Made by a program: the position numbers and the translations under genes. A DNA stretch of 23,883 nt from Actinomycetota bacterium (GTDB taxonomy: Bacteria > Actinomycetota > Actinomycetes > Nanopelagicales > Nanopelagicaceae). The DNA is taken from positions 1 through 23,883 of the forward strand of contig NSHZ01000018.1 of NCBI GenBank assembly GCA_002737595.1. The letters run 5' to 3'. The notes under the pieces were generated by a model. That model saw only the letters and a list, made by a program, of their open reading frames with translations. It had not been told where the DNA came from and did no database searches. Shown here in pieces: positions 1-7,076 of this stretch. The stretch's first letter is position 1. Each line of letters begins with the position of its first letter.

Positions 1-362
1 CGTTCAATGTTGCCAGAAAGGTCAGATATCACCTGGGTGATACGGGCTACGGCCTGGGGGCGAAGTGGCATACCCATAAGCGTGAGATGTACGCCCACTT
101 CAGGTTGGGTGGAATCACCTTCACCTGGTTGCACGAACAACTCCAAACCAAGTTCGCCAGCCAGTCCGGTTAATCGCTGGCGCAACGATATCTCTAAGTC
201 TTCGAGTGGGGCGGAGATGAGCACTCCGACTGTCAAGCGACCACGAAGGACAACCTGACCCACATCTAGAACTGTGACGTCGAATTCGGCGAGAGCGTTA
301 AAGATCCTCGATGTAATACCACTTCGATCGCCACCACTGAAGGAATAGAGGACGGTGCGCAC
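1..362 (-). CDS. serB: Phosphoserine phosphatase SerB, N-terminal part (3' end outside window)
   Basis: Seen: an open minus-strand frame from a GTG at 362 to the window edge, about 120 residues, beginning VRTVLYSFSGGDRSGITSRI. This is an amino-terminal ACT domain of the kind carried by actinobacterial SerB (compare 'GPDRPGVTSRLF' at the same place in relatives); the later part, with a second ACT-like segment (VGVHLTLMGMPLRPQAVARI), fits the tandem regulatory region. The HAD catalytic domain that would hydrolyse O-phospho-L-serine to serine lies beyond the edge, so the enzyme call rests on the ACT region alone. An in-frame TAA at 372-374 rules out any longer start. The ATG at 367 is in another frame. 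A TAAGAT box ends 6 nt before the GTG, which suggests leaderless transcription. In M. tuberculosis serB2 likewise neighbours a lone ABC ATPase gene (Rv3041c), from memory. Confidence 0.8.
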   Translation of the reverse strand, partial: MRTVLYSFSGGDRSGITSRIFNALAEFDVTVLDVGQVVLRGRLTVGVLISAPLEDLEISLRQRLTGLAGELGLELFVQPGEGDSTQPEVGVHLTLMGMPLRPQAVARITQVISDLSGNIE

Positions 363-374
363 GACATTATCTTA
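363..374 (-). promoter_or_regulatory. Candidate leaderless promoter of serB, -10 box TAAGAT
   Basis: On the minus strand TAAGAT (374-369) is followed by six bases and the GTG start at 362. The TAA of the box is the stop codon of the upstream unrecognised gene. The TANNNT consensus at this spacing is the known pattern for actinobacterial leaderless genes. No convincing -35 was identified. Confidence 0.5.
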
Positions 375-1001
375 GTGGATAGGACGAGCGCTCCAGGCTT
401 CAGTGCCAAGAATGAGGGCTTCGCGTGCGGCAGAGCGAAGTCGACCAATCTCCAGGCTACGAACATTGATTTCGTGTGCGGTTACGGCTCCACCGTTATC
501 CAAGGCGGCTACCGCTGCGATCACAAGGACGGAAATACTCCGTTCTACGAGACCTGAATTCTTCCACGCTGTTGGAGGAAGCAGACCTCTGGAATCGCGC
601 AGAACGTCGGAGATATGGTTGCGGATATTTGCTCGTATCTGCACGCCTCTATCGCTGGCACTCTCGATAGGCGAGATTAGCGCGAGCGCCTCATCAATGG
701 CGGTCGAAAGTAGACGGGCAGCCTCTTTGAGCGAGTGCGTGTGGATTTCTGGAACTCTAGACGGACTCGCTTCCCAGTCACCTTCGTCACGCGATATCCA
801 TGATGTCGAACCCGCCTGTAATAGTTGCTGGTTGCCGACGAAAAAGGCATTCGCTGAGCCATCTAATGCTGCGTGTACCGGCTGATTTGCGAACCGGTCG
901 GAGGTGCCAAGCGCATGGTAGAGATCGTCAAAGCCAGTTCTACCTTCACGAATTGAATTGAGCCATGAGGCAAGTAATACGTTCCTAGGCAGGATCTCCA
1001 C
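372..1001 (-). CDS. Unrecognised conserved-looking protein upstream of serB
   Basis: A 209-residue protein that I do not recognise. The open frame extends upstream to 1124, but that would overlap the divergent ABC gene, and the extension has no plausible start except its far end. The GTG at 1001 (VEILPRNVLLASWLNSIREG) sits exactly 6 nt after a TACCCT box, so I chose it. The protein looks soluble: no signal peptide or clear membrane segment. The N-terminal half has FDDLYHALG and a small glycine/aromatic stretch (ANAFFVGNQQ). The C-terminal half is predicted helical (KEAARLLSTAIDEALALIS, ERSISVLVIAAVAALDNGG). No metal-binding or nucleotide-binding motif is evident. It is followed after 9 nt by serB. 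Function unknown; a link to serine metabolism would be guesswork from position. Confidence 0.7.
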   Translation of the reverse strand: MEILPRNVLLASWLNSIREGRTGFDDLYHALGTSDRFANQPVHAALDGSANAFFVGNQQLLQAGSTSWISRDEGDWEASPSRVPEIHTHSLKEAARLLSTAIDEALALISPIESASDRGVQIRANIRNHISDVLRDSRGLLPPTAWKNSGLVERSISVLVIAAVAALDNGGAVTAHEINVRSLEIGRLRSAAREALILGTEAWSARPIH

Positions 1002-1013
1002 GGAGCAAGGGTA
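1002..1013 (-). promoter_or_regulatory. Candidate leaderless promoter of the unrecognised gene, -10 box TACCCT
   Basis: Minus-strand TACCCT (1013-1008), six bases, then GTG at 1001. It lies in the 33-bp gap shared with the divergent ABC gene. Confidence 0.5.
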
Positions 1014-1022
1014 TGGAACCGG

Positions 1023-1034
1023 TAGGTTAAGCGC
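1023..1034 (+). promoter_or_regulatory. Candidate leaderless promoter of the ABC ATPase gene, -10 box TAGGTT
   Basis: TAGGTT (1023-1028), six bases, then ATG at 1035. Only 9 bp separate it from the opposing TACCCT box at 1008-1013, so the two promoters must share or compete for the same DNA. Confidence 0.55.
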
Positions 1035-1811
1035 ATGTCCATCGCGCGTCTGACCGGAGTAGGGGTGCGTAAAGGGGAATCTTGGATCCTTAAAGAGGTA
1101 AATTTTGAGGTGGGTGTGGGTCAACGTTGGGTGATTATTGGCCCCAATGGAGCTGGCAAGACCACCCTGCTGCGGATTTTAGCTACGCAATTATTCCCTA
1201 CCGTGGGCACGGTTGAAATTCTTGATGAACGACTCGGCGCGGTTGACGTCTTTGAACTCCGTCCTCGCATCGGGCTCACCTCTGCTGCGCTCTTAGACCA
1301 ATTCGAATCTGGTGAAAAGGTCATCGATATTGCTCTCACGGCTGCGTGGGGTTTCACTGGGCGATGGCGCGAAGAGTATGCGGACGAAGATATTTCGCGG
1401 GCGCACTCTCTGCTTCATCTGATGGAGGTGGATCATCTCTCAGAGAGAGTTTTTGGCACTTTAAGTGAAGGTGAGAAAAAGCGTGTGCAATTAGCACGAG
1501 CCTTGATGCCTAATCCTGAGCTTTTGCTCCTTGATGAACCTGCTGCTGGTATGGACATCGGGGCACGTGAATCAATGCTCCTCCAATTGGCCATCATTGC
1601 ACTGGATCCGCTCTCTCCTGCCACGGTGATGGTGACCCACCATCTCGAGGAGATCCCCATTGGAACCACGCACGCCATCATCCTTAAAGAGGGAGCGGTG
1701 ATGTCTGCTGGACTCATCGAAGATGTGATCAATAGCGTCACGGTGTCGCTGGCATTTGGAATGAACATCAAGGTGGCTCACGAAGAAGGGCGCTGGAGTG
1801 CTCGCACTTAG
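1035..1811 (+). CDS. ABC transporter ATP-binding protein, no permease alongside
   Basis: A 258-residue single ATPase domain. Seen: Walker A GPNGAGKTT (residues 36-44), ABC signature LSEGEKKRVQLARAL (about 143-157), Walker B LLLLDEP (about 163-169) and an H-loop histidine in VTHHLEE (about 202). All elements for ATP hydrolysis are present. No membrane segments occur in this protein. The next gene (TauE/SafE-like) is a secondary transporter family rather than an ABC permease, so the partner is unknown or absent. It resembles lone ATPases such as M. tuberculosis Rv3041c and Bacillus YlmA (from memory). The start at 1035 is supported by a leaderless box. The 3' end overlaps the next gene by 14 nt, implying co-translation. 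Substrate unknown. Confidence 0.88.
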   Translation: MSIARLTGVGVRKGESWILKEVNFEVGVGQRWVIIGPNGAGKTTLLRILATQLFPTVGTVEILDERLGAVDVFELRPRIGLTSAALLDQFESGEKVIDIALTAAWGFTGRWREEYADEDISRAHSLLHLMEVDHLSERVFGTLSEGEKKRVQLARALMPNPELLLLDEPAAGMDIGARESMLLQLAIIALDPLSPATVMVTHHLEEIPIGTTHAIILKEGAVMSAGLIEDVINSVTVSLAFGMNIKVAHEEGRWSART

Positions 1812-2553
1812 CTCCCATACTTTACTGCTTATCCTCATTGCTGGATTCGCCGCTGGCTTCATTAATTCAATCGTAGGAAGTGGCACTCTCATCACTTTCC
1901 CTGCCTTGCTCGCTGCTGGGCTCTCTCCCTTGGTGGCCAATACCTCAAATAACGTGGGGCTGGTTCCGGGTGCCTTTGCAGCTATGAGAGGTTCACGTCA
2001 CGCACTCGAGGGGGACCGGCATCAAATCCGAGCGCTGATGCCGTACTCCATTGCCGGCGCGTTAATCGGAGCATTGGCGTTACTCCTGCTGCCCGATCGA
2101 ATATTTAGCTCTGTAGTGCCATGGTTGGTGCTGCTAGGTGTTGGTCTTAACATCGCGGCGCCTATCGTTTCTCGTTGGCGTAAAGAGAGCAGCGAAGTAG
2201 CCGTAGGTAGGGGAGCGCAAGTTTGCGTTCTCCTTACAGGCATCTACGGTGGATATTTTGGAGCCGCCCAAGGAGTTATTCTTATTGGTCTTCTTTCGTT
2301 ACTCCTCAATGAGAGCGTTGTACGTTCGAACGCGATGAAGAATTACTTAGCGGGAGCCACAAATCTCATTGCAGGACTGGTTTTTATACTTTCAGGAAAG
2401 ATCGCATGGCTCGCCGTTTTTCTGATTGGCATCTCCTCCTATACTGGCGCCTTTGTTGGGTCACGAGTGGGGCGCCGAATTCCGCCATGGATTTATCGCA
2501 CGATCATTACCGTCACGGGTTTATACGCAAGTTTTAGGCTCTTCACATCATGA
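1798..2553 (+). CDS. TauE/SafE-family membrane permease
   Basis: A 251-residue hydrophobic protein with about seven to eight predicted membrane segments. The N-terminal repeat AGFAAGFINSIVGSGTLITFP and the second repeat GIYGGYFGAAQGVILIGLL are the paired GxxxGxxxxxxGxGG-type signatures of the TauE/SafE (DUF81) family, which exports sulfite, organosulfonates or related anions. The substrate here cannot be told. It starts with GTG at 1798 inside the end of the ABC gene, with an AAGGG-like ribosome site about 10 nt upstream, and shares ATGA (2550-2553) with the next gene, so it is part of a translationally coupled operon. Confidence 0.85.
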   Translation: MLALSSHTLLLILIAGFAAGFINSIVGSGTLITFPALLAAGLSPLVANTSNNVGLVPGAFAAMRGSRHALEGDRHQIRALMPYSIAGALIGALALLLLPDRIFSSVVPWLVLLGVGLNIAAPIVSRWRKESSEVAVGRGAQVCVLLTGIYGGYFGAAQGVILIGLLSLLLNESVVRSNAMKNYLAGATNLIAGLVFILSGKIAWLAVFLIGISSYTGAFVGSRVGRRIPPWIYRTIITVTGLYASFRLFTS

Positions 2554-3347
2554 CGATTTCTTTTGGTGAAGCCGCTCCGCAAATGCTTGAAGATTTTGCG
2601 GCGCTCACTGACGTGGTCTTGCGAACACGATCCGAACCTTCTGGTGGACTATTCATAGCTGAGGGCGCCATCACAATCGACCGCGCGGTCTCTTCTGGAG
2701 CCCGCCCTCGAGCCGTGCTTTGCGAAGAGAAGTGGCTAGATTCACTTCCCGCTTTCTCTGTAGACGTTCCGATCATCGTCGGATCACAATCGGAGTTGAG
2801 AAGTGTCACGGGATACATCGTCCATCGAGGAGCATTGGCTAGCTTTCATCGTCCGGTAGCACTTGATCACAGTGCACTCATTCGCGAGTCCCGTACGTTG
2901 CTCATTCTCGAAGGTTTGGTAAACCACACCAACGTGGGTGCAATTATCCGAAGTGCGGCTGCCTTCGGCGTGGATGGCATTCTCTTAGACACTCATTGTG
3001 CCGATCCGCTATACCGACGAGCGATAAGAACGTCGATGGGAACTGTCTTTAACATTAAGTGGGCTAGATTCACAGATCATTTGGATCTTGCAGAACGGCT
3101 TGCGGAATCAAAGTACGACGTGCTCGCCCTCACTCCACTCCCATCAGCAAGAAGCATCAGATCTTGGAGGCCAGGGGAGCGAAGCGCCCTCATCTTGGGT
3201 ACGGAGGGTGACGGGTTATCCACTGACGCCCATGGAATCGCTACGCAGGAGTTACGAATTCCCATGGCTGCAGGGATTGATTCGCTCAATGTGTCGGCGG
3301 CGGCGGCAGTTGCGCTCTATGAATTCACCAACCATGTTCATTCCTGA
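2550..3347 (+). CDS. TrmH/SpoU-family RNA 2'-O-methyltransferase
   Basis: 265 residues. The C-terminal SPOUT (knotted) methyltransferase domain shows its three motifs: LEGLVNHTNVGAIIRSAAAF (about 120-139, with the catalytic Asn/Arg of motif 1), LILGTEGDGLS (about 214-224, motif 2) and IPMAAGIDSLNVSAAAAVAL (about 237-256, motif 3). The N-terminal roughly 100 residues form the usual L30e-like RNA-binding domain (GGLFIAEGAITIDRAV). It would use SAM to methylate a ribose in rRNA or tRNA; the exact site cannot be read from sequence. It begins in a 4-nt ATGA overlap with the permease gene and ends 14 nt inside ung. Confidence 0.88.
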   Translation: MTISFGEAAPQMLEDFAALTDVVLRTRSEPSGGLFIAEGAITIDRAVSSGARPRAVLCEEKWLDSLPAFSVDVPIIVGSQSELRSVTGYIVHRGALASFHRPVALDHSALIRESRTLLILEGLVNHTNVGAIIRSAAAFGVDGILLDTHCADPLYRRAIRTSMGTVFNIKWARFTDHLDLAERLAESKYDVLALTPLPSARSIRSWRPGERSALILGTEGDGLSTDAHGIATQELRIPMAAGIDSLNVSAAAAVALYEFTNHVHS

Positions 3348-3999
3348 TGATCGGGTTCACGAATCATGGAAGCCTTTTTTTGATTCACAGCGTGGGAGTC
3401 TGGATCGTCTCTCCACTTTTCTTGAAAAGGAGAGAAACATGGGTAGGGCGATCTTCCCAGAGAGTGAACACATTCTGGGCGCTTTCGAAATTGCCGTTTC
3501 CGACATACGTGTACTGATTCTTGGTCAGGATCCTTACCCAACGCCTGGCCACGCCATCGGCTACTCTTTTGCCACACATCCGGATGTAAGACCAATTCCT
3601 CCCTCTCTGCGCAATATCTTCAAAGAGCTCATTGCGGATATAGGTGAGTTATCAAAAGTGGATTCCAGCTTGCAATCCTGGCGGGATCAAGGTGTTTTCC
3701 TGTTAAATAGGGTGCTCACCGTCGAGTCAGGTGCAGCGGGAACCCACAGGAAAATCGGTTGGGAAGGATTTACCGAATCTGCAGTTGATTTCCTTATCAA
3801 GAGAAACCCTCATGTGGTTGCGATTCTTTGGGGTAAAGATGCAGAGTCACTGAAGTATCTCTTCGATCCTTCACGAGTGATTATCACGGCACACCCCAGT
3901 CCGCTTTCGGCCAACCGAGGATTCTTCGGAAGTAAACCTTTCTCTAAATGCAATGATTTATTGAAGCAAATGGGTCATCAACCAGTGGATTGGCGCTAG
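3334..3999 (+). CDS. ung: Uracil-DNA glycosylase, family 1
   Basis: 221 residues, normal for family 1. It removes uracil from DNA at the start of base-excision repair. Seen: the water-activating motif GQDPYP (64-69; catalytic Asp66; the P at the last position instead of His is usual in actinobacterial Ung), the middle motif VFLLNRVLTV (about 121-130) and the minor-groove loop HPSPLS (187-192). The frame is open upstream to 3088 but that part overlaps the methyltransferase; the ATG at 3334 gives the standard N-terminus (MFIPDDRVHESWKPFF). It overlaps the preceding gene by 14 nt. A second DNA glycosylase gene follows two genes downstream, making this operon partly a repair operon. Confidence 0.95.
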   Translation: MFIPDDRVHESWKPFFDSQRGSLDRLSTFLEKERNMGRAIFPESEHILGAFEIAVSDIRVLILGQDPYPTPGHAIGYSFATHPDVRPIPPSLRNIFKELIADIGELSKVDSSLQSWRDQGVFLLNRVLTVESGAAGTHRKIGWEGFTESAVDFLIKRNPHVVAILWGKDAESLKYLFDPSRVIITAHPSPLSANRGFFGSKPFSKCNDLLKQMGHQPVDWR

Positions 4000-4008
4000 G
4001 TTTCTCGA
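3997..4008 (+). promoter_or_regulatory. Candidate leaderless promoter of the YczE-like gene, -10 box TAGGTT
   Basis: TAGGTT (3997-4002), six bases, then ATG at 4009. The TAG of the box is the ung stop codon. The hexamer is identical to the one before the ABC gene at 1023. Confidence 0.5.
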
Positions 4009-4689
4009 ATGCGTCAATTCTTCGCCGGTGCGCGTTCTGTCCCTGTAACTTCTTGGCGAGCGCCATCGCAATGGCGGTGCTCACGGCGTACCTACCTCAT
4101 CCTCTTGCTGGGGCTCTATCTCTATGGGACTGGCGATGCCATCATCATTAACGCCACTCTTGGCGCAGGTCCATGGGTGGTCTTCGCCCTTGGTGTTACA
4201 CATGTAACTGGGCTATCGATTGCTTTCACCACATTTATTCTGAGTGTCTTTGCTGTTTTATGTTGGATTCCATTACGCCAGAAGCCGGGGCTGGGAACTA
4301 TTAGTAATGCCGTGGTGATCTCCATTGCCATCGGAGTCGGCACCGCAGTAATCCCGGAGCCTTCAAATCTTTATGTACGTATTTCTATGGTGATTCTCGG
4401 GATATTGTCGATAGCGGTGGCGAGCGCGCTCTATCTGACTTGCGGTTTAGGGGCGGGACCCCGTGACGGACTCATGACGGGTATAAACAAAAGATTCGGT
4501 ATACCTGTCGGAAGGGCCCGGTTAGTTGTTGAGCTCACTGTAGTTTCTCTTGGTTGGTTGCTCAGTGGAATGCCTAGGGATGGCAGTCTGGGGTTAGGTA
4601 AGAGCGTGGGCTTGGGCACTGTGCTCTTTGCCGTCCTCATAGGTCGGTGTGTTGCCATCACTCTTGGATTCGTTGGGCGAAGAGCGTGA
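4009..4689 (+). CDS. YczE/YitT-like integral membrane protein
   Basis: 226 residues with a basic N-terminal tail (several Arg before residue 28) and about five predicted membrane segments. The glycine-rich repeats NATLGAGPWVVFALGV (about 48-63) and TCGLGAGPRDGLMTGI (about 144-159) are the duplicated 'G.GP.D.L..G' signature of the YczE/YyaS/YitT group. Members are mostly uncharacterised; Bacillus YczE influences nonribosomal peptide production. The family call is good, the function unknown. Its own -10 box overlaps the ung stop codon. The 3' end shares GTGA with the next gene. Confidence 0.75.
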   Translation: MRQFFAGARSVPVTSWRAPSQWRCSRRTYLILLLGLYLYGTGDAIIINATLGAGPWVVFALGVTHVTGLSIAFTTFILSVFAVLCWIPLRQKPGLGTISNAVVISIAIGVGTAVIPEPSNLYVRISMVILGILSIAVASALYLTCGLGAGPRDGLMTGINKRFGIPVGRARLVVELTVVSLGWLLSGMPRDGSLGLGKSVGLGTVLFAVLIGRCVAITLGFVGRRA

Positions 4690-5306
4690 CTCTTGCGAAA
4701 GCTCTCAAAGCTCTTCCCAAGGTAGACAAAGACTTCGCTAAATTTATGAAGATCTCTCCCCAATGTGAATTAGGTGAAGGTGAACCTCCATATCGAAATC
4801 ACTTTGAAACCCTAATGAAGGCGGTCGTATCGCAACAGATATCCACGAAGGCCGCGGACTCAATCACTCAGAAACTAAGTATTCTGATCAACGACGACTT
4901 CTCGCCCAGCACACTGCTCTCGGCTCCCCATGATGGATTGAGAGGAGCTGGTCTCTCCGGGGCTAAGGCGCGAACCGTCACCGAGTTGGCCGAGGCAATC
5001 ATCTCTGGTCGAATTTGCGTTGATGAATTCGAAGAGATGCCAGATGATGAAATCATGGCTGCACTCACGCAAGTTTGGGGGATTGGGCGCTGGACTGTTG
5101 AAATGTTCTTGATGTTCTCGCTGGCCAGGCTAGACGTGTGGCCCAGTGGTGATCTGGGAGTACGCCGCGGTTGGTCTCTCATCAAGGGCGAGCCTATGCT
5201 CGATGTAAAGGCTCTCGAGCCATTAGGGGAGCCGTTTCGTCCTTATCGCAGCGTTGTCGCCTGGTACTGCTGGCAAGCCACGGATCTGCTTAAAGAACCG
5301 AAGTAA
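4686..5306 (+). CDS. AlkA-like DNA-3-methyladenine glycosylase (HhH-GPD family)
   Basis: 206 residues. Seen: VVSQQISTKAA (about 47-57), the conserved entry helix of HhH-GPD glycosylases, then the helix-hairpin-helix VWGIGRWTVEMFLMF (about 130-144) and the catalytic Asp in PSGDLGVRRG (Asp about 156). No Fe-S cysteine cluster follows, so this is the AlkA/MAG branch, not EndoIII/MutY. It excises alkylated bases such as 3-methyladenine. It lacks the long N-terminal domain of E. coli AlkA, as do short bacterial homologues. The GTG at 4686 overlaps the YczE-like stop in GTGA; longer in-frame extensions run into that gene. The 3' stop abuts the stop of the convergent dehydrogenase with no gap. Confidence 0.88.
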   Translation: MTLAKALKALPKVDKDFAKFMKISPQCELGEGEPPYRNHFETLMKAVVSQQISTKAADSITQKLSILINDDFSPSTLLSAPHDGLRGAGLSGAKARTVTELAEAIISGRICVDEFEEMPDDEIMAALTQVWGIGRWTVEMFLMFSLARLDVWPSGDLGVRRGWSLIKGEPMLDVKALEPLGEPFRPYRSVVAWYCWQATDLLKEPK

Positions 5307-6350
5307 TTACAGGGTGGTGGTATCGATGACAAATCTGTATCGAACGTCACTGGCAACCGCGCGATCGTAAGCCACGTTAATCTGATTAGCGGTGATCATT
5401 TCTACCTCGCTGGTGATCCCATGCTTGGCACAGAAAGCGAGCATTTCCGCAGTCTCGGCAATCCCGCCGATCGCAGATCCCGCAAGGCTTCGGCGTTGAT
5501 TGAGTAGTGACCCCGCTTCTACGGAGTACGGCTTTCCAGGGAGTCCAATGACGACCAAGGTTGCGTGCAACTTAAGGAGACCCAGATAAATATTGATGTT
5601 GAGATCGGCCGAAACCGTATTGAGGATGAGATCGAATTTCTTGCTCAATGCTTTCTTGAATGCTGTGTCACTTGTGTCGACGAAGTGATCGGCGCCCATT
5701 GCTAGTGCATCCTTCTCTTTGCCAGCCGAGTGTGAGAGCACGGTGACTTCAGCTCCCATTGCATGCGCAAATTTGACTCCCATGTGGCCCAATCCACCCA
5801 AGCCAATAATCGCCACTTGCATTCCAGGGCCGGCGTTCCAATGACGAAGAGGAGAATAGAGCGTGATGCCTGCGCACAGGAGTGGGGCAACTCCCTCGAT
5901 GTTTAATGATTCAGGAATATGGAGCGCATAGTGCTCGTTGAGGACAATGCCGCTTGAATACCCACCTTGGACGATTGTGGTGCCATCTTTTTCGTAAGTG
6001 TTGTAAGTACCTGTCATACCTCCAAGGCAGTACTGCTCGAGTCCTGCTTCGCAATTTTCACAGGAGCGACAGGAGTCGACAAAGACACCCACACCAGCAA
6101 GATCGCCAATCTTAAATTTGGAAACCCCAGAGCCCACACGTGTGACACGACCCACGATCTCGTGGCCGGGCACCATCGGGAATATGGCTGGACCCCACTC
6201 TTCCCGCGCTTGATGGATGTCTGAGTGGCAGATGCCCGCGTGTGAAATAGCTATCTCGACATCGAGTGTTCCAGGCTCACGTCGGTCGAAGGTGAACGGA
6301 ACTAACGGTGCACCGGCAGACAATGCGGCATAGGAACGTACTTGGGCCAC
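5307..6350 (-). CDS. Zinc-dependent NAD(P) alcohol dehydrogenase (cinnamyl-alcohol-dehydrogenase-like)
   Basis: 347 residues of the medium-chain dehydrogenase family. Catalytic zinc ligands: Cys41 in AGICHSDIH, His63 in VPGHEIVG and Cys159 in PLLCAGIT. Structural zinc cysteines: 94, 97, 100 and 108 (CRSCENCEAGLEQYC). Rossmann motif GLGGLGHMG at about 183-191. The subgroup resembles YahK/AdhC-type aldehyde reductases that reduce aldehydes with NADPH. The GTG start at 6350 is chosen because a textbook GGAGG ribosome site lies 5 nt upstream (6356-6360); longer extensions have no such site. A TAGGGT -10-like box lies at 6382-6377. Transcribed divergently from tdk, with a perfect 15-bp palindrome between them. 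It converges on the AlkA-like gene with stop codons abutting. Confidence 0.92.
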   Translation of the reverse strand: MAQVRSYAALSAGAPLVPFTFDRREPGTLDVEIAISHAGICHSDIHQAREEWGPAIFPMVPGHEIVGRVTRVGSGVSKFKIGDLAGVGVFVDSCRSCENCEAGLEQYCLGGMTGTYNTYEKDGTTIVQGGYSSGIVLNEHYALHIPESLNIEGVAPLLCAGITLYSPLRHWNAGPGMQVAIIGLGGLGHMGVKFAHAMGAEVTVLSHSAGKEKDALAMGADHFVDTSDTAFKKALSKKFDLILNTVSADLNINIYLGLLKLHATLVVIGLPGKPYSVEAGSLLNQRRSLAGSAIGGIAETAEMLAFCAKHGITSEVEMITANQINVAYDRAVASDVRYRFVIDTTTL

Positions 6351-6355
6351 GAAAA

Positions 6356-6360
6356 CCTCC
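6356..6360 (-). promoter_or_regulatory. Strong Shine-Dalgarno site GGAGG of the alcohol dehydrogenase
   Basis: Minus-strand GGAGG at 6360-6356, five bases before GTG at 6350. It decides the start codon and contrasts with the many genes here that lack any ribosome site. Confidence 0.75.
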
Positions 6361-6400
6361 AACAGTTGACTGCTCGACCCTAGGGCACGCGATGGCCGTG

Positions 6401-6415
6401 CACCACATTGTGGTG
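6401..6415. promoter_or_regulatory. Perfect 15-bp palindrome between the alcohol dehydrogenase and tdk, possible operator
   Basis: CACCACATTGTGGTG: 7-bp arms around a single central base. It lies in the 93-bp divergent gap, upstream of the dehydrogenase's TAGGGT box (6382-6377), near its -35 region, and about 29 bp before the tdk start. A symmetric site in this position suits a dimeric repressor or activator. No regulator gene is adjacent. Confidence 0.4.
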
Positions 6416-6443
6416 ACCTAAATCGAAGGAATCTCGTGGCAAG

Positions 6444-7076
6444 ATGTCCTCTATGGCTGAGCTCATCTACTACTGCGGCACCATGGATGCCGGTAAGTCG
6501 ACGCTCGCCCTCCAAACAGCCCATAACCATGAATCTCGTGGTCGCACAGGAATCATATTCACATGTAATGACCGAGCTGGCGCAGGTGTTCTCTCTTCAC
6601 GTCTAGGACTCCAGAAAGCGGCAGTCGAAGTGAGTGTTGACTTGAATTTGCATAGCCATGTGCGCGAACTGGTCTCCAACGGTGTGCGCGTCGAATTTGT
6701 CATCTGTGATGAGGCTCAGTTCTACTCACCTGAACATATCGAGCAACTTGCCCTGATTGTGGATGGATTGGGAATCGATGTTTATGCCTTTGGCATTCTT
6801 GCTGATTTTCGTACGAAGCTCTTCCCTGGATCGGCTCGACTAGTTGAGCTAGCTGATCGCGTGAATACTCTGCAGGTGGAGGCGCTCTGTTGGTGCGGAG
6901 CTCGAGCCACACATAATGCTCGTACCTTTGGTGGAACCATGGTCACCGTAGGTGAACAAGTATTCGTAGGGGATACCGACTCAGACACCGTAGTTGGATA
7001 CGAAGTTCTTTGTCGTCGCCACCATATGCGTGAGATCACACACTCGGTTGCCAAAGAGATGAAGGAGATCAAGTGA
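6444..7076 (+). CDS. tdk: Thymidine kinase, type II
   Basis: 210 residues. It phosphorylates thymidine to dTMP in pyrimidine salvage. Seen: P-loop GTMDAGKST (12-20), Walker B VICDEAQFY (about 86-94; the Glu of DEAQ is catalytic), the lasso/thymidine-binding region around GTMVTVGEQVFVGD (about 164-177), and four zinc-site ligands Cys149, Cys151, Cys190 and His193 (CWCG..., CRRHH). The start could be ATG 6444, with AAGGA about 12 nt upstream, or ATG 6453; the P-loop position fits either. It overlaps the next gene in GTGA (7073-7076). No leaderless box precedes either ATG. Confidence 0.95.
   Translation: MSSMAELIYYCGTMDAGKSTLALQTAHNHESRGRTGIIFTCNDRAGAGVLSSRLGLQKAAVEVSVDLNLHSHVRELVSNGVRVEFVICDEAQFYSPEHIEQLALIVDGLGIDVYAFGILADFRTKLFPGSARLVELADRVNTLQVEALCWCGARATHNARTFGGTMVTVGEQVFVGDTDSDTVVGYEVLCRRHHMREITHSVAKEMKEIK

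Noticed and set aside
1002..1124. Upstream extension of the unrecognised gene to 1124
   Set aside because: It would overlap the ABC ATPase N-terminus by about 90 bp and displace the TACCCT-N6-GTG arrangement. No credible start lies between.
3088..3333. Extension of the ung frame upstream to 3088
   Set aside because: It lies wholly within the methyltransferase gene, whose motifs are intact; Ung families start near the MFIPDDR position.
4647..4685. Earlier start for the AlkA-like gene
   Set aside because: The extra 13 residues are low-complexity read-through of the YczE-like gene; the GTGA overlap at 4686 fits the operon style.
6366..6394. TTGACT as a -35 element for tdk
   Set aside because: No -10-like hexamer lies 16-18 bp downstream on the plus strand.
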